The notes beneath the pieces are model-generated. The model worked only from the letters and a program-made list of their open reading frames with translations. It searched no databases and had not been told where the DNA came from. A DNA stretch of 23,849 nucleotides, from the NCBI GenBank assembly GCA_023144715.1, contig JAGLFC010000139.1:1-23849 (forward strand), given 5' to 3'. This document shows, piece by piece, positions 7,676-15,610 of this stretch. How positions within the stretch are numbered: position 1 is the stretch's first letter; each line of letters begins with the position of its first letter. Source of the DNA: Gammaproteobacteria bacterium (lineage in GTDB: Bacteria > Pseudomonadota > Gammaproteobacteria > GRL18). The position numbers and the translations under genes are program-made.

Positions 7676-8560
7676 ATGCTTCCTATACTCTTTGATAGTG
7701 ATTTAAAAAGCTTGCCATTAATCCATCGTGGTAAAGTCAGAGATATTTATGCGGTAGGCGATGATAATATGCTTATTGTCACCACGGATCGTTTATCCGC
7801 ATTTGATGTCGTACTGCCCACGGCAATTCCGGGTAAAGGCGTTATTTTAACCCGCGTGGCTAATTTTTGGTTTGATTACTTTAAGGATGTTATCCCTAAT
7901 CAGATGTCTGATGTTTCTTTAGAAGAAGCTGTACCTGATAGTACCGAACGAGCACGTATTACAGGACGTGCTGTTGTGGTCAAAAAGCTGAATGCTTTGC
8001 CTATTGAAGCCATTGTACGAGGCTATATTATTGGTTCTGGATGGAAAGATTATCAAACCAGTGGCTCAATTTGTGGTATTCAATTACCCACAGGATTACA
8101 GTTAGCCGAACAATTGCCTGAAGCACTTTATACACCTTCCAGTAAAGCATCTGTGGGTGAGCATGATGAAAATATTAATTTTTCTGACACGATTGACATC
8201 GTTGGCAATGATCTTGCCGAGCAAATTAAACAGGTGAGCCTTACATTATATAATCAGGCCGCTGATTATGCCCGACCGAGAGGGATTATTATTGCGGATA
8301 CTAAATTTGAATTTGGGGTAGACAGTGATAATCGTTTAACCTTGATTGATGAAGTATTAACCCCTGATTCTTCTCGCTTTTGGTTAGCCGATGCTTATCA
8401 AGCAGGGACAAGCCCACACAGTTTTGATAAGCAATATATTCGAGATTATTTAGAAACACTGGATTGGGATAAAACCTCCCCCGGTCCTGAATTGCCCACG
8501 GATGTTGTACACAATACCTCAGATAAGTATAACGAAGCTTTATTGAGACTAACACGCTAA
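7676..8560 (+). CDS. purC: Phosphoribosylaminoimidazole-succinocarboxamide synthase PurC, 294 aa
   Basis: This enzyme of de novo purine synthesis joins CAIR and aspartate with ATP to give SAICAR. It has the family motifs in order: GKVRDIYAV near residue 19, RLSAFDVVLPTAIPGKG near 40-56, VRGYIIGSGWKDY near 118, SVGEHDENI near 158, IADTKFEFG near 204 and LIDEVLTPDSSRFW near 223. The length is that of the longer, yeast-like form rather than the ~237-aa E. coli form. The ATG at 7676 lacks a clear Shine-Dalgarno, but it lies directly before the conserved N-terminus. A DUF1015 gene follows 29 bases downstream. Confidence 0.96.
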   Translation: MLPILFDSDLKSLPLIHRGKVRDIYAVGDDNMLIVTTDRLSAFDVVLPTAIPGKGVILTRVANFWFDYFKDVIPNQMSDVSLEEAVPDSTERARITGRAVVVKKLNALPIEAIVRGYIIGSGWKDYQTSGSICGIQLPTGLQLAEQLPEALYTPSSKASVGEHDENINFSDTIDIVGNDLAEQIKQVSLTLYNQAADYARPRGIIIADTKFEFGVDSDNRLTLIDEVLTPDSSRFWLADAYQAGTSPHSFDKQYIRDYLETLDWDKTSPGPELPTDVVHNTSDKYNEALLRLTR

Positions 8561-8589
8561 TACATTGATATTTTATTGGAGACTTTATA

Positions 8590-9936
8590 ATGAGCCTTGA
8601 TGCAACACATTTAAAAAAAATTGGTTTACACATTCCAGAAATTTTACTCCCTAATAATGAGATTGAGTTACATAAATGGTCGGTAGTTGCCTGCGATCAA
8701 TATACTTCACAGCCTGACTATTGGGCTGATGTAAAAACATGTACTCATGATAAGCCTTCTACTCTCAATATCATCTTCCCTGAAGTGTTTTTGGAAGATA
8801 ATGATGGTAATGAACGCATCAGAGATATTAATAATACCATGCAAGACTATCTTGATGATGGCGTATTACAGCCCATGAAAAATAAAGGGTTTGTATTGGT
8901 TGACCGTAAAACATCTCAAGCTGAATCAAGAAAAGGCTTGGTTGTTGCCATTGATTTAGAACACTATGATTTTAATAAGGGTTCACAAACGCTCATTCGT
9001 GCCACTGAAGGTACTATTGTGGATCGCTTACCACCACGCATTAAAGTCAGACAAGATGCTGCGATTGAAGTACCCCATATTATGGTGTTAATTGATGATC
9101 CTAAACGCACTGTCATTGAACCATTATTTAACCAAAATCCTCAGCCTCTTTATGATTTTGAATTAATGATGAACAGTGGGCATATTAAGGGTTATGCCAT
9201 TGATACCCCTGAATTGATGGGACAAGTCGTCGATGCCTTAAACACCTTAGCCTCTCCCCAAGTCTTTGCTGAAAAATACGACGCTCAAGATAAAGAGGTA
9301 CTTTTATATGCGATGGGGGATGGCAATCATTCTCTCGCCACTGCGAAGGCTATTTGGGAAGCATTGAAAGAAAATGCAGGTGATTCTGATACCATTATGG
9401 ATAATCCAGCACGCTATGCGTTAGTAGAATTGGTTAATATTCATGATTCAGGCTTGCAATTTGAACCCATTCACCGAGTAATCTTTAATGTCAAACCAGA
9501 ACAATTACTTAAAGATATGCAGGCTCATTTTTCTGGAAATTGCAGTATTTGTCGTTGTGAAAATGCTCAAGATGCACAAAGCAGAGCAAAGATTGCTAAT
9601 TTAGATAATATTCATATTGTTCCCTTTAATGATGCTTCAGGCTACGGTTATATTCAAATTGAAAATCCAGTTTTTACACTGGAATTAGCCACTATTGAAT
9701 CTTTTTTAAATGATTATCTCGAAGCCAATGATGGCAAAGTTGACTTTATTCATGGCGATGATGTAGTACATGAATTAGGCGTTAAAGAAGGGAATATGGG
9801 GTTTTTCTTCCCACCTATTTCTAAGGGTGGATTATTTAAAACCATTATTTTTGATGGTGCATTACCTAGAAAAACATTTTCTATGGGTGAAGCCGATGAA
9901 AAACGCTTTTATTTAGAAGCACGTAAAATTAAGTAA
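8590..9936 (+). CDS. DUF1015 family protein, 448 aa
   Basis: This is a soluble protein of the DUF1015 family (PF06245), whose biochemical role is not established to my knowledge. It has the typical opening (IPEILLPNNEIELHKW, then VVACDQYTSQPDYW) and the central Ala-Met-Gly-Asp-Gly-Asn-His-Ser-Leu-Ala-Thr-Ala motif near residues 237-248. Many DUF1015 members have Asp-Gly-His-His-Arg there, so this Gly-Asn-His-Ser version is a variant. That motif resembles the Asp-Gly-x-His-Arg loop of ParB/SerK-like nucleotide-binding folds, which hints at a kinase-like activity. This is inference only. The ATG has a TTGGAGAC leader about 7 bases upstream. It lies between purC and an L,D-transpeptidase gene, probably in one transcript. 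Confidence 0.85.
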   Translation: MSLDATHLKKIGLHIPEILLPNNEIELHKWSVVACDQYTSQPDYWADVKTCTHDKPSTLNIIFPEVFLEDNDGNERIRDINNTMQDYLDDGVLQPMKNKGFVLVDRKTSQAESRKGLVVAIDLEHYDFNKGSQTLIRATEGTIVDRLPPRIKVRQDAAIEVPHIMVLIDDPKRTVIEPLFNQNPQPLYDFELMMNSGHIKGYAIDTPELMGQVVDALNTLASPQVFAEKYDAQDKEVLLYAMGDGNHSLATAKAIWEALKENAGDSDTIMDNPARYALVELVNIHDSGLQFEPIHRVIFNVKPEQLLKDMQAHFSGNCSICRCENAQDAQSRAKIANLDNIHIVPFNDASGYGYIQIENPVFTLELATIESFLNDYLEANDGKVDFIHGDDVVHELGVKEGNMGFFFPPISKGGLFKTIIFDGALPRKTFSMGEADEKRFYLEARKIK

Positions 9937-9946
9937 TTAATATTTT

Positions 9947-10489
9947 ATGTTAAAAATAGTAACGATCAGTTGCTTATTATTATTGCCTCTTTTTGCGGGT
10001 GCAAAAGACGCTATTTGGGTGCATATTGATACACAACAGCTCGTATTGGAAGTCAAATCAGGTAATACCACTTTGTCTCGTTTTTCTAATATTTCTCTGG
10101 GTCGTAATGGCTCAGGTTTTAAGAAAAAAAGAGGAGATGATATTACTCCTCATGGACGTTATAAAATCACTTGGATTAATCGAAAAAGTCGTTATCACCT
10201 ATTTTTTGGTGTCAATTATCCTTCTAAAGAAAATGCTCAACAAGCATTTGATCAAAAAATCATTACTAAAAAAGATTATAGACGCATCCTACACGCTCAT
10301 AAAAATAATCAAACGCCCCCACAAAATACACCCATGGGTGGTTTGATTGGTATTCATGGCTTAGGTCATGGAGATAAAAAAATTCATGAAATGATGAATT
10401 GGACACATGGTTGCATTGCATTAACCAACGAACAGATCAATAATCTGGATACTTTGATAAAAAAAGAAACTTTAGTTATCATTGATTGA
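9947..10489 (+). CDS. Periplasmic L,D-transpeptidase (YkuD domain), 180 aa
   Basis: A cleavable signal peptide (residues 1-19, ending AGA) exports the protein. The YkuD domain carries the catalytic pair His137 (Gly-Ile-His-Gly) and Cys156 in Trp-Thr-His-Gly-Cys-Ile-Ala-Leu, 19 residues apart, as required by the H-x(14-17)-[ST]HGC pattern. Enzymes of this fold form 3-3 peptidoglycan crosslinks, attach Lpp to peptidoglycan, or (YafK/DpaA) remove it. The Ala after Cys-Ile, where classic Lpp-attaching enzymes have Arg, leaves the direction open. The next gene, 51 bases downstream, encodes an Lpp/OprI-like lipoprotein, a plausible substrate. It starts 10 bases after the DUF1015 stop, without a clear Shine-Dalgarno. 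Confidence 0.88.
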   Translation: MLKIVTISCLLLLPLFAGAKDAIWVHIDTQQLVLEVKSGNTTLSRFSNISLGRNGSGFKKKRGDDITPHGRYKITWINRKSRYHLFFGVNYPSKENAQQAFDQKIITKKDYRRILHAHKNNQTPPQNTPMGGLIGIHGLGHGDKKIHEMMNWTHGCIALTNEQINNLDTLIKKETLVIID

Positions 10490-10540
10490 TTTAAAAAACA
10501 ACTTCTTATACACATAAATTAAATAGTGGAAAATTATATA

Positions 10541-10822
10541 ATGAAAACAATACTACAACATATTGCTTTACTCACAGTGATTTTATTGGCAACAGGCTGT
10601 GCTAATCAATCAGAATTGCAACTACAATTGCAAGATCAGGTGAATACGTTAAATGCACAGGTTAATAGTTTATCAGCTCAAGTGGCTAAGATTAATGATC
10701 ACTCAAATGAAGCCAATCAGCGTTCTCAAGAGGCATTAAACAGCGCTCATCGTGCTGAACAAACAGCAGAACATGCCAATAGTAAATTAGATCGTATGTT
10801 TAAAAAATCAATGATGAAATAA
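10541..10822 (+). CDS. Small outer-membrane lipoprotein, OprI/Lpp-like alanine zipper, 93 aa
   Basis: A lipoprotein signal peptide ends in the lipobox Ala-Thr-Gly-Cys (Cys20 from the ATG at 10541). The mature part is a single helix with hydrophobic and Ala residues at heptad positions, and a segment of Ala-Asn-Gln-Arg-Ser-Gln-Glu-Ala type close to Pseudomonas OprI. It ends in Lys-Lys-Ser-Met-Met-Lys. In Lpp the C-terminal Lys is bonded to peptidoglycan, and here the final Lys could serve. A GTG at 10526 in frame would add five residues. The ATG is preferred because it gives a normal signal peptide and GTGGAAAA upstream can serve as Shine-Dalgarno. The expected role is tethering the outer membrane to the wall. 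Confidence 0.85.
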   Translation: MKTILQHIALLTVILLATGCANQSELQLQLQDQVNTLNAQVNSLSAQVAKINDHSNEANQRSQEALNSAHRAEQTAEHANSKLDRMFKKSMMK

Positions 10823-10829
10823 TGTTTAT

Positions 10830-10873
10830 ATTCACGAATATTCTCACATTGTGAGTGAGATAATTTCGTGAAT
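10830..10873. terminator. Nested stem-loop between lpp-like gene and convergent ampG
   Basis: An outer perfect stem, TTCACGAA (10831-10838) with TTCGTGAA (10865-10872), extends by one pair on the outside. It encloses a second hairpin, CTCAC-ATT-GTGAG (10843-10855). There is no proper T-run on either side, so it may be a terminator or RNA-stabilising structure at the 3' end of the abundant lipoprotein mRNA. Confidence 0.45.
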
Positions 10874-10915
10874 TGCATATTAATATTTATTGATATGAAT
10901 AAAATTATAAGTTAA

Positions 10916-12433
10916 TTATAGATATTTATTAAGAAAATACAGTAAAAAGAGAACAGGAATTCCCATTAAACTGGCTAATAAGAAAAAGTTGGAATAACCA
11001 ATACTTTCAACAATACTGCCCGAATAACCACCAATTAGTTTAGGCATAAGGGTCATTAATGAGCTAAAAATAGCGTATTGCACAGCGGTAAAAGAGACAT
11101 TAGTGAGGCTGGAAAGAAAAGCAATAAAGGCGGCACTGGCAATACCTGCGGATAAATTATCAGCAGAAATGACTAAATAGAGTAGGGTAATATTACTTTC
11201 AGAAGAGGCTAATAACATAAATAAAAGATTGGTGATCACCGTTAAAATTGCACCTAGAAATAAAATTTTCATTATTCCATAACGCACCGCAAGTAAACCT
11301 CCTAGAAAGCCCCCCGCAATGGTCATGACTAATCCAAAGGATTTCACAACGGTGGCAATTTGCCATTTGGTAAAACCAATTTCTTGAAAAAAGACATTGG
11401 CAATCACACCTAACACAATATCAGACACCCGATAAAAGCCAATAAAGACTAATAATACTAAAGCAATTGTTTTACCATAACGTTGAAAGAAATCACTGAT
11501 AGGAGCGATATAAGATTCCCACACTAAGGTTTTATCCACCCATTTAAAATAGGCAAGCAAATAAGCAAAGACACTCATGATGGCAAGTGAACTGAATAAA
11601 CGCAGGCTTTCCATTATAAAATTACCGATAGGGGTGTTACCTAATGAAATTTTTATAGAGCTTATGGGTAATTTTAAAAAAATATAAGTGATTATAAATA
11701 GACTGATACACAGCACAAATAAGAGTAAAAATTGTAAATATTGTTGGGTAGTATGCGATGTTTTTATCGCATCTTGTTTAATAGGTTCAGGAATCAGTAA
11801 CGTGGTGATTACGCCAATGAACATAAATGATGCCATACATAGGTAAGTCCAATGCCAAGCCATATAGCTATAGGATTCTTTTTCAGAACCAAAATAGCTG
11901 GCAAGAATTAAAGCACCCGCACCAGAGGCTAACATGCCAATACGATAACCTGCAATATAAGTCGATGACATCAGTGCTTGTAAAGAGGCTTCAGCCGATT
12001 CAATACGATAGGCATCAATCACAATATCCTGAGTCGCTGATGAAAAACCTAATAAAACGGCTGCAAATGCCATCCATAAAAGAGGATCATCTCCCTGAGA
12101 AGGATCGATATAAGCCATTAATACAATAGCACTTATAATTAAACATTGTGATACTAATAACCAAGCACGTCTTTTACCTAATAGATGCGTTAAAAAAGGG
12201 ACAGGTAGACGATCAATTAAAGGAGCCCATAAAAACTTAAAGGAATACCCCAACGCTGCCCAGCTAAAATAAGTGACGGTAGCACGTTGTACACCTGCTT
12301 CAATAAGCCACAGAGAGAGTGAAGAAAATATGAGTAATAACGGTATACCCGCAGAAAAACCAAGAAATAACATGGTGATCACTTGAGGACGTAAAAAAGC
12401 GTGTATACTTTTGAGCCAAGTCGTATCAGTCAC
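10916..12433 (-). CDS. ampG: AmpG-family muropeptide permease (MFS), 505 aa
   Basis: AmpG imports GlcNAc-anhydroMurNAc peptides from the periplasm for murein recycling. The protein has about 12-14 hydrophobic segments. The N-terminal half matches AmpG: LFLGFSAGIPLLL near residue 22, Lys-Phe-Leu-Trp-Ala-Pro-Leu-Ile-Asp-Arg near 66-75, Gly-Lys-Arg-Arg-Ala-Trp near 86, and Ser-Ala-Thr-Gln-Asp-Ile-Val-Ile-Asp-Ala-Tyr near 132-142. The E. coli protein is 491 aa. The start is a GTG at 12433 with a weak AAAAGAA leader. A later ATG at residue 21 would cut into the first membrane segment. The gene is 90 bases downstream of glgP on the same strand and could be cotranscribed, or use its own promoter. 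It converges on the transpeptidase/lipoprotein block. Confidence 0.88.
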   Translation of the reverse strand: MTDTTWLKSIHAFLRPQVITMLFLGFSAGIPLLLIFSSLSLWLIEAGVQRATVTYFSWAALGYSFKFLWAPLIDRLPVPFLTHLLGKRRAWLLVSQCLIISAIVLMAYIDPSQGDDPLLWMAFAAVLLGFSSATQDIVIDAYRIESAEASLQALMSSTYIAGYRIGMLASGAGALILASYFGSEKESYSYMAWHWTYLCMASFMFIGVITTLLIPEPIKQDAIKTSHTTQQYLQFLLLFVLCISLFIITYIFLKLPISSIKISLGNTPIGNFIMESLRLFSSLAIMSVFAYLLAYFKWVDKTLVWESYIAPISDFFQRYGKTIALVLLVFIGFYRVSDIVLGVIANVFFQEIGFTKWQIATVVKSFGLVMTIAGGFLGGLLAVRYGIMKILFLGAILTVITNLLFMLLASSESNITLLYLVISADNLSAGIASAAFIAFLSSLTNVSFTAVQYAIFSSLMTLMPKLIGGYSGSIVESIGYSNFFLLASLMGIPVLFLLYFLNKYL

Positions 12434-12485
12434 TTCTTTTGTAAGATGATCGTTTAAATGATAAATATAAGATCCTTTATTTCGT

Positions 12486-12512
12486 TGCCTATCCTACGCA
12501 AAAGCGTAGGCA
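12486..12512. repeat. Short GC-rich palindrome between glgP and ampG
   Basis: CCTACGC (12493-12499), AAAA and GCGTAGG (12504-12510) make a perfect 7-bp hairpin. A flanking TGCCTA (12486-12491) can alternatively pair with TAGGCA (12507-12512). It is G+C-rich in an AT-rich spacer and lacks a following T-run on the minus strand, so it looks more like a REP-type interspersed repeat than a simple terminator. Confidence 0.45.
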
Positions 12513-12523
12513 CAGACCTCTTG

Positions 12524-15046
12524 TTATTTGCTGATAGAGTGGGGCTTAATTTTATCTAATTTCCAAATATCACGATTATATTCTTCCATTGTACGATCAG
12601 TAGAGAACTTACTACTAGAAAGAGTATTGATAATGCTCATGGTAGTCCAACGTTCTGTGTCTTGATAAGCAATAGAGACTTCTTCCTGAGCATCAATATA
12701 AGAACGTAAATCTGCTAAAGTCATCCACATATCATTGGAATTTTTTAATGAATGAATAATAGGATTAAAAATATTAGGTTCACATTGGTTAAAATAACCA
12801 GATTCTAACATCGTCATTACATTATTAATGTCTGGATCATTATTAATAATAGCCATAGGATTATAATGACCTCGTGAAGATTCAACTTCTTCAGCGGTTA
12901 AACCAAATAAGAAGAAGTTGTCATTGCCCACTTCTTCTCTAATTTCAATATTCGCACCATCTAAAGTACCAATTGTTAAAGCACCATTCATCATAAACTT
13001 CATATTACCGGTACCAGAGGCTTCTTTACCAGCGGTTGATATTTGTTCAGACAGATCCGTACCAGGACAAATGACTTCCATAGCAGATACGTTATAATTA
13101 GGTAAGAAAGCCACCTTGAGTAAGCCATCCGCCACTGGATCATTATTAATAATATCAGCAATATTACCTGTAAGCTTAATGATCAATTTCGCCATTGCAT
13201 AGCCGGGAGCTGCTTTACCACCAATTAAGACACAACGACTGGCCCAATTTTTAGTATCACCTGCTTTAATTCGGTTATATAAATGAATGACATGTAAGAG
13301 ATTTAATAGTTGGCGTTTATATTCATGAATACGTTTGACTTGAACATCAAAAATAGCATTGGTATTAAAATCGACATCACAGTGTGCTTTTACTAATTCA
13401 GCGAGTTTTACTTTATTGGCGAGTTTAATTTCTTGCCATTGATGACGAAATTCTTTTTTGGTAGAGCCTTTCTTTAATTTTGTTAATTGTGACAGATCGT
13501 GAATCCATTGATCACCAATATTATCGGTAATTAATTGACGTAATTTAGGATTACAGCCTGCTAACCAACGTCTAGGAGTGACACCATTGGTTTTGTTATT
13601 AAATTTTTCAGGCCAAAGTTGATAAAAATCATTAAATAATCCTTTTTCTAAAAGCTCTGTATGTAATGCGGCGACACCATTGACTGAAAAACTACCCGCA
13701 ATAGCAAGATAAGCCATGCGAACGTGTGAAACAGGACCTTCTTCAATAATGGACATGCGTTGAATTCGCTGTGCATCACCTGGCCATTTCATTGCCACTT
13801 CTTTTAAGAAACGTGAATTGATTTCATAAATAATTTCTAATAAACGTGGTAATAAATATTCAAATAAAGGTACAGACCATTTTTCTAAGGCTTCTGGTAA
13901 TAAGGTATGGTTGGTATAAGCCATTGTTTGACTGGTAATAGCCCATGCTTTGTCCCAATCCAGATCGTATTCATCCATTAATAAACGCATAAATTCCGCA
14001 ATAGAAATGGTTGGATGAGTGTCATTCAGTTGAAAACAGTTTTTTTCTGAAAAATTATTAAAGTCTTTATGACGATCTAACCATTCACGTAGCACATCTT
14101 GTAAGCTGGCAGAGGCAAGAAAATATTGTTGACGTAAGCGTAATTCTTTACCATTTTCACTTGAATCATTAGGATACAAGACCATCGTGATGTGTTCAGC
14201 AGAATTTTTTTCTGCCACGGCTTCAGTATAACTGCCCGAGTTAAATTCATCTAAATCAAATTCATCGGTAGCGGCTGCTTTCCATAAACGTAAGGTATTC
14301 ACCGTACCATTTTTAAAGCCTGGCACAGGAATATCAAAAGGAATGGCCAGTACATCTCGTGTGCCTTCCCAATAGACTTCAAGCTTACCGTCTTTATTTT
14401 TATGGTATTGGGTATGACCACAAAATTTTACTCGTTGTGTGTATTCAGGACGTTCTAACTCCCAAGGATTGCCATTTAAAAGCCAATGATCCGTATCTTC
14501 TACTTGATAGCCATTTTCAATACGTTGTTTAAACATACCGTATTCATAGCGTAAACCATAGCCTTTAACAGGAAGCTGTAACGTCGCACAGCTATCAAGA
14601 AAACAAGCGGCTAATCGTCCAAGACCGCCATTACCCAGTCCAGCATCATGTTCTGCTTCTGCTATTTCTTCTAAATCTAAGCCCAATTGATAAAAAGACT
14701 TTTGAACGGCTTCATTTAAGTCAAGATTGAGCATACAATTGCCTAAAGCACGACCCATTAAAAACTCTAAAGAAAGATAATAAGTCCGCTTACAATTGCT
14801 TTCATCATACGCATCACGAGTATTTTTCCAACGTTCCATTAATCGATCTCGAACAATGGCACTCAGAGCTTTATAAGGATAATTAGTACATTTACAATTT
14901 TTACTACGACCTAATGTATTATTATAATAATGCTTAAAATCATGAGTAAGTGATTTGGCTTCCATTCCTAATGGTGGTAGATCCGTTAAACTATCAACGG
15001 GTTTACTTTTAATCATGGGTTGAAAATTATTGACATTTTTTTGCAT
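12524..15046 (-). CDS. glgP: Glycogen/starch/alpha-glucan phosphorylase, 840 aa
   Basis: The enzyme releases glucose-1-phosphate from alpha-1,4-glucans by phosphorolysis, using pyridoxal phosphate. The full length agrees with the family (about 815-830 aa plus a slightly longer N-terminus). Seen in order are an ALSAIVRDRLMERW-like opening segment near 65, GNGGLGRLAACFLDS near 118-132, Asn-Asp-Thr-His-Pro-Thr near 342, NGVTPRRWL near 510, and the PLP site Glu-Ala-Ser-Gly-Thr-Gly-Asn-Met-Lys with Lys683. The ATG at 15046 has no convincing Shine-Dalgarno. An ATG 11 codons in is an alternative. Neighbours on the same strand are a rhodanese gene 58 bases upstream and ampG 90 bases downstream. No other glycogen genes are in the window. 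Confidence 0.96.
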   Translation of the reverse strand: MQKNVNNFQPMIKSKPVDSLTDLPPLGMEAKSLTHDFKHYYNNTLGRSKNCKCTNYPYKALSAIVRDRLMERWKNTRDAYDESNCKRTYYLSLEFLMGRALGNCMLNLDLNEAVQKSFYQLGLDLEEIAEAEHDAGLGNGGLGRLAACFLDSCATLQLPVKGYGLRYEYGMFKQRIENGYQVEDTDHWLLNGNPWELERPEYTQRVKFCGHTQYHKNKDGKLEVYWEGTRDVLAIPFDIPVPGFKNGTVNTLRLWKAAATDEFDLDEFNSGSYTEAVAEKNSAEHITMVLYPNDSSENGKELRLRQQYFLASASLQDVLREWLDRHKDFNNFSEKNCFQLNDTHPTISIAEFMRLLMDEYDLDWDKAWAITSQTMAYTNHTLLPEALEKWSVPLFEYLLPRLLEIIYEINSRFLKEVAMKWPGDAQRIQRMSIIEEGPVSHVRMAYLAIAGSFSVNGVAALHTELLEKGLFNDFYQLWPEKFNNKTNGVTPRRWLAGCNPKLRQLITDNIGDQWIHDLSQLTKLKKGSTKKEFRHQWQEIKLANKVKLAELVKAHCDVDFNTNAIFDVQVKRIHEYKRQLLNLLHVIHLYNRIKAGDTKNWASRCVLIGGKAAPGYAMAKLIIKLTGNIADIINNDPVADGLLKVAFLPNYNVSAMEVICPGTDLSEQISTAGKEASGTGNMKFMMNGALTIGTLDGANIEIREEVGNDNFFLFGLTAEEVESSRGHYNPMAIINNDPDINNVMTMLESGYFNQCEPNIFNPIIHSLKNSNDMWMTLADLRSYIDAQEEVSIAYQDTERWTTMSIINTLSSSKFSTDRTMEEYNRDIWKLDKIKPHSISK

Positions 15047-15104
15047 GGTGAGAGATTAACCTGAATAAATTAAGTATAAATAGGATGATAATGCTTAATA
15101 AAAT

Positions 15105-15569
15105 CTATGGACCTAATTGGTCATCATTGACTTTGGGTATATGATAAGCTTCGGCTGTTTCTAGATCAACTTCACCCTTATCATTAAATAAAGGGAGATC
15201 GTATTCATTCCAGCCTTTGAGACCTGTTTTTAATGAATGAACGTGCTGAAAACCCATTTGTTTCATAGTTTGAGCCGCCAGTAGACTACGATTTCCAGAG
15301 CGACAAACGACTAATATTTTTTTATCTCTGGCACGTACTAGTTCAGGTACTGTTTCATCATAGCCCCATTCACAGGCGGATTCTAAAACTCCTCGAGCAA
15401 CATTTAGAGAATCTTTAATCCACATATTGCGGTATTCATAAGGTTCGCGGATATCCAAAATAAAAAGTGCTTCCTTGGCTTCAAGAATTTCTTCTACATC
15501 CCAAGGAAATAACTCATCTGTGTTTTTTTGGGCATTTTTTAATAATTGATTAAATGTGATTATGGTCAT
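15105..15569 (-). CDS. Rhodanese-domain sulfurtransferase, 154 aa
   Basis: This is a single rhodanese domain without signal peptide, so cytoplasmic. The N-terminal extension (about 1-25) is followed by Leu-Asp-Ile-Arg-Glu-Pro-Tyr-Glu-Tyr at 38-46, typical of rhodanese strands. The active-site loop is Cys89-Arg-Ser-Gly-Asn-Arg-Ser, which binds persulfide sulfur. After the domain (about 30-130) there is a tail of about 24 residues. Such proteins shuttle sulfane sulfur or act in thiol stress; the partner cannot be named from sequence. It lies 41 bases after the response regulator and 58 before glgP, on the same strand, and may share a transcript with both. Confidence 0.9.
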   Translation of the reverse strand: MTIITFNQLLKNAQKNTDELFPWDVEEILEAKEALFILDIREPYEYRNMWIKDSLNVARGVLESACEWGYDETVPELVRARDKKILVVCRSGNRSLLAAQTMKQMGFQHVHSLKTGLKGWNEYDLPLFNDKGEVDLETAEAYHIPKVNDDQLGP

Positions 15570-15610
15570 AATACGTTCTTATATTGATAAAAATAAGTGA
15601 AAGAGTGATG

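Noticed and set aside
8301..8633. Minus-strand frame of 110 codons across the purC/DUF1015 junction
   Set aside because: Antisense to two well-supported genes and no recognisable domain.
9993..10346. Open frame of 117 codons inside the transpeptidase gene
   Set aside because: Out-of-frame shadow with no family resemblance; the overlapping frame has clear YkuD catalytic motifs.
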